Part shown: positions 26,375 to 33,200 of the stretch, piece after piece
How positions within the stretch are numbered: position 1 is the stretch's first letter
Layout: the number at the start of each line of letters is the position of its first letter
DNA from: JBFFXF01 sp041569895
GTDB taxonomy: Bacteria > Planctomycetota > UBA8108 > JACQVS01
Reading direction: 5' to 3'
DNA: 35,586 nt
NCBI GenBank assembly: GCA_041569895.1
Contig: JBFFXF010000040.1
Span: forward strand, 1 to 35,586
The notes under the pieces: model-generated
The model's database searches: none
The model's input: the letters and a program-made list of their open reading frames with translations, nothing else
What the model was told of the DNA's origin: nothing
Made by a program: the position numbers and the translations under genes

Positions 26375-26438
26375 GACGAAGTGTCGCAATCGGCGACCTT
26401 CACGGCGGGGGGTCCGTGGCACGTCCGCGAGCAATGCG

Positions 26439-26455
26439 GCGCCGGATGACGGCGC
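26439..26455. terminator. Weak hairpin in the convergent intergenic region
   Basis: GCGCCG (26439-26444) pairs perfectly with CGGCGC (26450-26455) around the loop GATGA. It lies in the 89 nt between two converging stop codons. No T-tract follows on either strand, so a terminator role is only suggested by position. Confidence 0.3.
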
Positions 26456-26463
26456 AAAGGAAG

Positions 26464-27015
26464 TCAGTACGCCTCTCCGACGAGCTCACGCAGCCGCTCG
26501 AGCCCTCTCATGAGCTGGCCGGCGACCGAACCGGCAGTCCGATTCAACCGCTCGCCGATCTCCCGTGTCGACAGGCCGTCGACGTAGTGAAGCAGCACGG
26601 CCTCCCGTTGCGCCTCGGGCAGACTCTCGAGGGCGTCAGCGACGAGGAGAATCGCCTCGTTCTTCATCGCCCTCTCGCTCGGCGAGGACTGGTCCGCCGC
26701 GAGACTTCCGAGGAGGCGCCTCGAGGACTCCCGGAGCATCGCATCGAGTGACTGCTCCCGATCGATGTCTCGCTTCTGCCGGCGCAAATCGCGGCCGGCC
26801 TTGGAAGCGTTGCTCGCGAGCATCTTTCTCAGCAGGGCGAGCTGCTGCTCGACCACCCGTCCCGCGAACTTCCCGGGGTTGCGATGCGCCTCGATCAGCG
26901 TGTTCTGCACGATGTCCGACGCCGACACCTTCGCCCGGATGGCGCCCCCCAGGCTCAGTCGGGCCAGCAGGGTCAGGTACGGCCTGAAACGCTCCAGATC
27001 GAGCTCGGCGACCAC
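26464..27015 (-). CDS. ECF-type RNA polymerase sigma factor, planctomycete family
   Basis: The 183-residue product would direct RNA polymerase to a small regulon. Region 2 is at about 5-90, with the region 2.2 motif ASDIVQNTLIEAHRN at 32-46. After a linker, region 4 contains the helix-turn-helix LSTREIGERLNRTAGSVAGQ at 148-167. The ending LMRGLERLRELV is typical. The DIVQ-TLIEAHR and ALESLPEAQREAVLLHYVDG wording fits the planctomycete sigma-70 family that often accompanies Ser/Thr kinases. I chose GTG at 27015 because GGAGAGG (27021-27027) lies 5 nt upstream and the length matches the family. The frame remains open to 27591, but that part overlaps the opposite gene and has no sigma-like sequence. 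It converges with the giant gene and is divergent from the dockerin-peptidase gene. No anti-sigma gene is next to it. Confidence 0.93.
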   Translation of the reverse strand: MVAELDLERFRPYLTLLARLSLGGAIRAKVSASDIVQNTLIEAHRNPGKFAGRVVEQQLALLRKMLASNASKAGRDLRRQKRDIDREQSLDAMLRESSRRLLGSLAADQSSPSERAMKNEAILLVADALESLPEAQREAVLLHYVDGLSTREIGERLNRTAGSVAGQLMRGLERLRELVGEAY

Positions 27016-27192
27016 AAACGCCTCTCCAAACACGCTCCGCTGTCGGACGGGACAACGAGAGGATTCTACCCCCCCTCGCCGGAATCCTGCGATGAGAATC
27101 GCACGGACGGGACTCATCAGCCCAGGCGGTGAGGTGAGCCGGCGGACCGCCGGAGTGGGCCACCCACATCCGTGCGACGGAACGGAGGACAC
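27016..27192. promoter_or_regulatory. Divergent intergenic region with three inverted repeats
   Basis: These 177 nt separate the sigma-factor start (-) from the dockerin-peptidase start (+). They contain AGGATTC (27060-27066) with GAATCCT (27082-27088); TGCGAT-GAGA-ATCGCA (27088-27103), a perfect 6-bp hairpin with a GNRA-type loop; and a 15-bp perfect odd palindrome, CCGGCGGACCGCCGG (27139-27153). A minus-strand -10-like TAGAAT (27068-27063) overlaps the first repeat and lies about 48 nt upstream of the sigma start codon. It has no good -35. The repeats could be operators or leader structures. Confidence 0.45.
27184..27188 (+). promoter_or_regulatory. Ribosome binding site deciding the start at 27193
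   Basis: GGAGG ends 4 nt before ATG 27193. This favours that codon, which begins a good signal peptide, over the in-frame GTG at 27172. Confidence 0.7.
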
Positions 27193-30147
27193 ATGTTCGT
27201 GACAAGGACGCGCATCTTTCTGATCGTCTCGTGCTGCCTCGTGGGTCACCCTGCGATTTGTCGGGGTCAGGAGATCTTCAAGCGCGGCGACGCCAACGCC
27301 GACGGAAAGGTGGACATCAGCGACGTCCTGTCGGTCGTCAACCACCTCTTCCTCGGCGGCGCGGCACCACCCTGCTCCGACGCGGCCGACGCGAACGATG
27401 ACGGCAGCGTCGACATTTCCGACGCGCTCGCGGTCGTCAACTTCCTCTTCCTCGGCGGCGCGCCGATTCCTCCTCCGGGGCCGACGAACTGCGGTCCGGA
27501 CCCGACTGCCGACGCGGCGGGGATGGACCTCGGCTGTAGGGCTTACCCGCGACGGCTCTGCGGTATCGTCGAGGTCCCGGACACGAGGCACTGGGACTTC
27601 GAGGACGGGACCCTCCAGGGCTGGGTCGCGACCGGCGCCGCCTTCGATTCTCAGCCCACTTACGGCAATAACGTCTCCACCCGGCGCGCCATGCAGAGGG
27701 ATGCGGACTTCATGGCCCTCGTCGACAGCATCGGCGGCGACTACTGGAACGGTCCGTACCCGATCGGCATCCAGGGTCAGTACTGGATCGGAACGTATGA
27801 GAACCGGCCGAACCGTGGGGCGGAGTGGAGCGCCGTTCAGGGAGATTCCCCCCGGGGCACTCTGACGTCACCCGAGTTCACGCTTGGCAAGCGGTACGTC
27901 CACTTTCTCATCGGCGGCGGCTGCGACGTCGACGGCGTGCGGGTGGAGCTTCAAGTCCGCGCGCAGGGCGACACGACGTGGGCGCCGGTTGTCGCCAGTC
28001 GCAGGACAGGGAGGTGTGACGAGCGCATGGAGAGGGCGGTGCTCGACCTGGTGTCACTCGGCGTGATCGGCGGCAAGAATCCTCCCGCGAAGGGCCGACT
28101 GGTCATCCGCGACCAGTCCGCCGGCGGGTGGGGCCACATCAACGTCGACGACATCTGGGTCACCGACGACCCGCCGTCCGGGGAGCAGCCGCCTGTCTGG
28201 GGATTCGCGGACACTCACGCCCATCTCTCGGCGATGCACGCCTTCGACGGCCTCGCAATCTGGGGCGACACCGAGCACCTCGGAGCCGACGGATCGGTGA
28301 AAAACCCGCTCACCTGCCCCGGAACCGCGCACAACGCGAACGCCGGCGTCTCCACCTCGAAGGTCCTTTACGAGATGGAGGACCAGCACCGCTTCGGCCG
28401 CAAAGCGCCCCAGAACACCGAGCCGACGCCGCACGACGCCATCGGGGCGCTCAACTCGAGCTGGCACAGCCTGAGCCATCAGCAGATGTACGAACGGTGG
28501 GTGAGAAGGGCGTACAGCGGCGGACTTCGCCTCCTCGTCACCGAGGCGGTCAACAGCCGCGTCCTCGCCTGGGGTCTGAGCGGGACGCACCCCGACGTCG
28601 GCCCGAGCAAGGATAGCGCGTCTTACATGGCCCAGATCCGCGACACCAAGGACCTCGTGCGGCGGAACTCCGACTGGATGGAGATCGCCCTCACCCCCGC
28701 GGACGCTCGCCGGATCATCCGTCGCAACAAGCTGGCCGTGGTCCTCGGCATCGAGGTGGACTCGTTTGCCGATTGCGACATCCGGACGCTGCCGACAAAC
28801 GACGGCAACCACTATCACGCGGGCTCGAGCGGATGTGACATCGACAAGGTCATCACGGCCCTCGATGCCGTGTACGCCGAGGGAGTACGGCAGTTGCATC
28901 CGATCCATCTCACGGACAACGGCTTCGGCGGCGCCGCGGTCTACAACGACGAGTTCAACATCAGCAATCACTACCTCAACAACCAGTTCTTCTCCGTCGC
29001 CAACGGCACGAGCTCGGGTGTCGACTGGAGCTTCGAGGCAAACCCCAGCTTCGTCGGCACGGTTCGGTTCGGCGACATCATAATCAGCAAGACGGTCGGA
29101 GCGTGGCCGTCGCCCGTCTACAGCACCTCCAGCGGTCACGTCAACGCGCTCGGCCTGACGGACCGGGGCCGACGGCTGATCCGCGAGATGATGAAGCGCG
29201 GCATGGTCATCGCGGTGGACCACCTGTCGGAGAAGGCCCTCGACGAGCTCATCGGCCTTCCGAACCCAACGACCGGCGGACTGATCGGGTCCCCGCTCGT
29301 CGCCAACGAGGACTGCGAGGACCTCTCCCGAGAGGAGTGCCGCGAGCTGGCCTACCCCGTCGCCCTGACTCACAGCGGCGCCCGCGACCTGCAGTTCAGA
29401 AGGAACGAGACCAACTCGAAGGCGAAGAGGACGAGCGAGGGCGGGAAGCGCCTGAACCAGATACGTCGCATCAACCTGATCGGGGGTATCGCCGCGCCCG
29501 GCATCGCCGTCGGCGACGTGAAGTCGTATGTCGGACCCGCGGAGGTCGCCAACGACTGCGCCGGGACGGCGTGTTCCTTCGCACAGGTCTACAACTTCTA
29601 CATGGCCAGGCGGGCGTCCGAGCTGCACGGCGTTCACTTCGGCATGCCGATCGGCACGGACTTGAACGGCCTCAACGGCAGTGTCGGCCCCCGATACGGC
29701 ATCTGGGGCTGCTGGAAGAGGAACTTTCACATCGCGGCTCCCGACCTGAGCGCGGCCGCCTCGCTTCCGAACCCTCCCGGTCAGGACAACGACTGGGAGC
29801 AGCGAACGGCCCAGATCAACGGGAGATCCGGCGTCCGCTACGAGTTTCACGGCAGTTCGTCGTTCGTCGCCCACATGACCGCGCCCGCGGCGAACTGGCA
29901 CACCCGGGGTGTCCGCACCATGACCTTGACCACCGACCAGCCGCCCCTGAAGCCGGCGACGAGGCCTGGCAGTCCGCCGTGGGACATCAACCTCGACGGC
30001 GTCGCCCACTACGGCATGCTCCCCGACTTCTTCCAGGACCTGCGAGCCGTCGGCTTCAGCCGCGAGGACCTCGGGCCGCTCTTCCTCGGGGCCGAGGCGT
30101 ACATCCGGATGTGGGAGAAGGCCTGGGAGCAGAGAGATCTCAGATGA
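27193..30147 (+). CDS. Secreted dockerin protein with peptidase M19 (membrane dipeptidase)-like metallohydrolase domain
   Basis: The 984-residue protein has a signal peptide at about 1-27 (positive start, hydrophobic IFLIVSCCLV). A two-loop dockerin follows (about 33-95: RGDANADGKVDISDVLSVVN and ADANDDGSVDISDALAVVN, each followed by FLFLGG), then a jelly-roll-like domain (about 130-330, WDFEDGTLQGW to INVDDIWV). The barrel (336 to about 960) has candidate metal or active-site residues in M19 order: D340-T-H342-A-H344, E521 (GIEVDS), H569/H572 (LHPIHLTDN), D676-H677 (AVDHLSE), H727 (THSGAR) and D823 (GTDLNG). M19 enzymes cleave dipeptides or related amide and lactone bonds, but usually have HxD first. 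HxH here and several large insertions (family length about 400) leave the substrate open, and a more general amidohydrolase is possible. The dockerin suggests recruitment to a cohesin, such as the pair in the upstream giant protein. Confidence 0.85.
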   Translation: MFVTRTRIFLIVSCCLVGHPAICRGQEIFKRGDANADGKVDISDVLSVVNHLFLGGAAPPCSDAADANDDGSVDISDALAVVNFLFLGGAPIPPPGPTNCGPDPTADAAGMDLGCRAYPRRLCGIVEVPDTRHWDFEDGTLQGWVATGAAFDSQPTYGNNVSTRRAMQRDADFMALVDSIGGDYWNGPYPIGIQGQYWIGTYENRPNRGAEWSAVQGDSPRGTLTSPEFTLGKRYVHFLIGGGCDVDGVRVELQVRAQGDTTWAPVVASRRTGRCDERMERAVLDLVSLGVIGGKNPPAKGRLVIRDQSAGGWGHINVDDIWVTDDPPSGEQPPVWGFADTHAHLSAMHAFDGLAIWGDTEHLGADGSVKNPLTCPGTAHNANAGVSTSKVLYEMEDQHRFGRKAPQNTEPTPHDAIGALNSSWHSLSHQQMYERWVRRAYSGGLRLLVTEAVNSRVLAWGLSGTHPDVGPSKDSASYMAQIRDTKDLVRRNSDWMEIALTPADARRIIRRNKLAVVLGIEVDSFADCDIRTLPTNDGNHYHAGSSGCDIDKVITALDAVYAEGVRQLHPIHLTDNGFGGAAVYNDEFNISNHYLNNQFFSVANGTSSGVDWSFEANPSFVGTVRFGDIIISKTVGAWPSPVYSTSSGHVNALGLTDRGRRLIREMMKRGMVIAVDHLSEKALDELIGLPNPTTGGLIGSPLVANEDCEDLSREECRELAYPVALTHSGARDLQFRRNETNSKAKRTSEGGKRLNQIRRINLIGGIAAPGIAVGDVKSYVGPAEVANDCAGTACSFAQVYNFYMARRASELHGVHFGMPIGTDLNGLNGSVGPRYGIWGCWKRNFHIAAPDLSAAASLPNPPGQDNDWEQRTAQINGRSGVRYEFHGSSSFVAHMTAPAANWHTRGVRTMTLTTDQPPLKPATRPGSPPWDINLDGVAHYGMLPDFFQDLRAVGFSREDLGPLFLGAEAYIRMWEKAWEQRDLR

Positions 30148-30234
30148 GGCGTCGGGAGCGGGGTCTTCGCTGGGATCTCCGGAAGGAGGGAACGAATCCA
30201 GGCCGGCGGCGCTGCGCCCCGAAAGACCTCCGTT

Positions 30235-30263
30235 TTTCTCGCCGGGCATCGATCCGGTACAAT
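30235..30263 (+). promoter_or_regulatory. Candidate promoter giving a leaderless kinase mRNA
   Basis: TACAAT (30258-30263) is a good -10 hexamer. The T-rich TTTCTC (30235-30240) is 17 nt upstream but a poor -35. Transcription would begin within a few bases of the ATG at 30272, and no Shine-Dalgarno sequence is visible before that ATG. Both facts fit a leaderless transcript. Confidence 0.45.
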
Positions 30264-30271
30264 GCCGGACC

Positions 30272-33200
30272 ATGCAACCACGGAAGCGTCAGAAGGTGCT
30301 CCTCGAGCGGATCATCGGCGAGTACGTCGACTCGCTCCAGCGTGGCGAGCCGCTCGACCGCGGCGAGCTGATCTCGCGCCATCCCGAGCTCGCCGCGGAT
30401 CTCCGGCGCTTCTTCGCGAACTATGACACGTTCCGGTGGCTCGGGGGGGCACGGGACGATGCGGAACGGCAGGCACCGCTTCTGGCGGCCGGCGAGCGCC
30501 TCGGCAACTACGAGATCGTCGAGGAGATCGCCCGCGGCGGCATGGGGATCGTCTATCGGGCGCGGCAGACGAGTCCCCGCCGGACCGTGGCTCTGAAGGT
30601 CATCGCGGCCGCGCGGCTGGCCTCCGCGAAGGACGTGCAGCGCTTCCGTCTCGAGGCCGAGGCGGTCGCACAGCTCGAGCACCCCAACATCGTCCCGATC
30701 TACGAGGTCGGCGAGCACGACGGCGTTCCCTACTACGCGATGCCTTTCTACGAGGCCGGCAACCTCGCTCCCCACGTTCCGGAGTTCCGCGATCATCCTC
30801 GCCGGGCGGCCCGGCTGGTAGCGACCATCGCCCGAGCCGTGCACCATGCCCACGAACGGGGTGTGCTCCACCGTGATCTCAAGCCCTCCAACATCCTGTT
30901 GGACGGACGCGGCGAGCCGATCATCCTCGATTTCGGCCTCGCCAAACGGCTCGGAGCTGAATCGAGCTTCACACAGACCGACGGCATCGTGGGGACCCCG
31001 AGCTACATCGCTCCGGAGCTGGCCAGCGGACTCAAACAGAGCGTCACGACGGCGACCGACGTCTACGGTCTCGGCGTGATCCTCTACGAGCTCCTCACCG
31101 GGAAGCCGCCGTTCGAGGCCGCGACACCCGTCGCGACACTGTTACAGGTCTTGGAGGACGACCCCCGACGGCCCGGGAGCGACAACCCGCGCGTCGACCG
31201 TGACCTCGAGACGATTTGCCTGACCTGTCTCGAAAAGGACCCGGAAAGGCGTTACCCCGGCGCGGAGGCGCTGGCAAAGGACCTCGAGCGCTACCTCCTG
31301 GGAGAGCCGATCCTTGCCCGAGCTTCCGGACTCCTCGAGCGGGGGCTCCGCTGGGCGCGCCGGAGGCCGGTTCTGGCGGTCCTCGTCGCGGCTGGCGCGC
31401 TTTTTCTTTCGAGTCTTGCCATGCTCGGGCTGTGGCACAACGCCCGGCTGAGGGAAGCCCTGAATCGCTCGAAGGGAGAGCTCTACACGGCGGACATCAG
31501 CGTCGCCCAGCAAGCGTGGAGGGAGGGAAAGGTGGAAGTCCTCCTCGAGATCCTCGACAGATACCTCCCGGGGCGCGCGGGGGAAGACTGGCGCACCTTC
31601 GAGTGGCACTACCTGCGTCGCCGGGCGGCGAGTCAGAGGGTGAAGCTGGATCACGGCGGTACCGTGACCGCGATCGCGTACCACCCCGATGGCACGCTGC
31701 TCGCCACGGCAGGAGGGACGGACGGCAGAGTGAGACTGTTTGACACGACCGATGGAAAGCTCGTGACCACTCTGGAGGGTCACACCCAGACCATCGCGTC
31801 CCTCGCCTTCTCCCCGGATGGAACGGAGCTGGCGTCGGCAGGCTGGACGGCGGGACGCGAGGAGCTCGGAGAATTGAAACTCTGGGACCTGCGCTCTCCC
31901 GGCCGTCCCCGCACGCTGCGAAGCCACCCCGGGGGTCTTGTCGCCGTCGCCTACACCGTGGACGGCGAGAGCCTCGCGACGGCCGGCGTCGACTCCATTG
32001 TGAGACTCTGGGATCGGAGTTCCGGGACCCTTCGGGCGCAGATGCGGGGCGATGGAGGTTCCCTTCGCGCCATGGCATTCAGCCCGGACGGGCGCTTCCT
32101 CGCCAGCACGGGAGCTCACTCCGTGTACCTCTGGGATCTCGGTCACCTCGAGCCCTCCTCGGACGGGGTCGTCGTGATCGATGGAGTGACGCACCGCCGG
32201 TTCCCGACGCGGTGGAAACACACCCGTTCCGTCGCCTTTTCCCCGGACGGCAGCACCCTCGCGGCCGCGAGCAGCTACCTGTTGGTGTACGCATGGGATG
32301 TGATGACCGGGAAGTTGACCTCGAGCTTTCTCGCACGAGCCCGCATTGCCGCTCTCGACTGGTCGCCGCGCGGGGGGATGATTGCCACCGCCGGCGGGCA
32401 CGGAAACGGTCCAGGCGAGCTGGCTCTCTGGAGCATGCCCGGAGGTGAGCTGACCAGAGCCCTGACGCTCCATCCGTCGACGATCGGAGCCATGGCCTTC
32501 TCGCCCGACGGGAGTCTTCTGGCGACCGCGGCGGAGCACGAGGTCGAGCTCCTCGACGTATCACTCGCCCTCGAGCCCGAGTTCCTCGCCACGGGTAGCG
32601 TCGAGTGTCTCGCCTTTTCGCCTCGCGGGGATGTGCTGGCCGCCGGAGGGTCCAGCGCCGCCTCCCTCTTCGAAATGGGCGCCGGCACGCCCCTCGAGCC
32701 CCTCATCGGATCGCGGCAGACACCGAACAAAGTCGTCGCTCTGTCCTTCTCGCCGGACGGCGAGAGCTTGGCGACGGTGGACGAACGGACAGGCGTGGTG
32801 CTCTGGAGCCTGGGAGGAGAGCGGACCAGCCGGTCGCTGCGCGGGCACCGGGGTCAGGTGCGCTCTCTTGCGCATTCGCCGGACGGCGGCCTCCTCGCCG
32901 TGGGGAGCTTCAAGTTCGTCGCGGTATGGAAGCCCGCGAGCGCGGCGCTCGTCGCCGAGTTCGAGGCGCACGAAAGCCGCGTCTACGACATGGCGTTCTC
33001 GCCGGAAGGGCGGGTCCTGGCGTCCGCCGGCGGCGACGGAAAGGTGACGCTCTGGAGCGTCACCGGCTGGCGTGAGCGCCGTACGATCAGCAGCGTCGCC
33101 GGGGAATGCCTCGCGGTGGCGTTCTCGGCGGACGGGACCCTGCTCGCGACCGGCTGGGCCGATCGCACGACGAGGCTCTTCGAGGTCTCGACCGGCCAAT

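Noticed and set aside
26371..26751. Plus-strand open frame after the giant gene
   Set aside because: It is antisense to the sigma factor and has no recognisable domain or RBS.
27172..27192. Earlier GTG start for the dockerin enzyme
   Set aside because: ATG 27193 has a GGAGG at the right distance and begins the signal peptide directly.
27016..27591. N-terminal extension of the sigma-factor frame
   Set aside because: It overlaps the start of the opposite gene, lacks sigma-like sequence, and a good RBS lies before GTG 27015.
30148..30234. Terminator after the dockerin enzyme
   Set aside because: Only a 4-bp GC stem (30208-30218) is visible and the T-run is 14 nt away, so support is too weak.
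28054..30273. Antisense open frame of 739 codons opposite the dockerin enzyme
   Set aside because: The sense frame has a signal peptide, dockerin and metal motifs. The antisense product is low-complexity.
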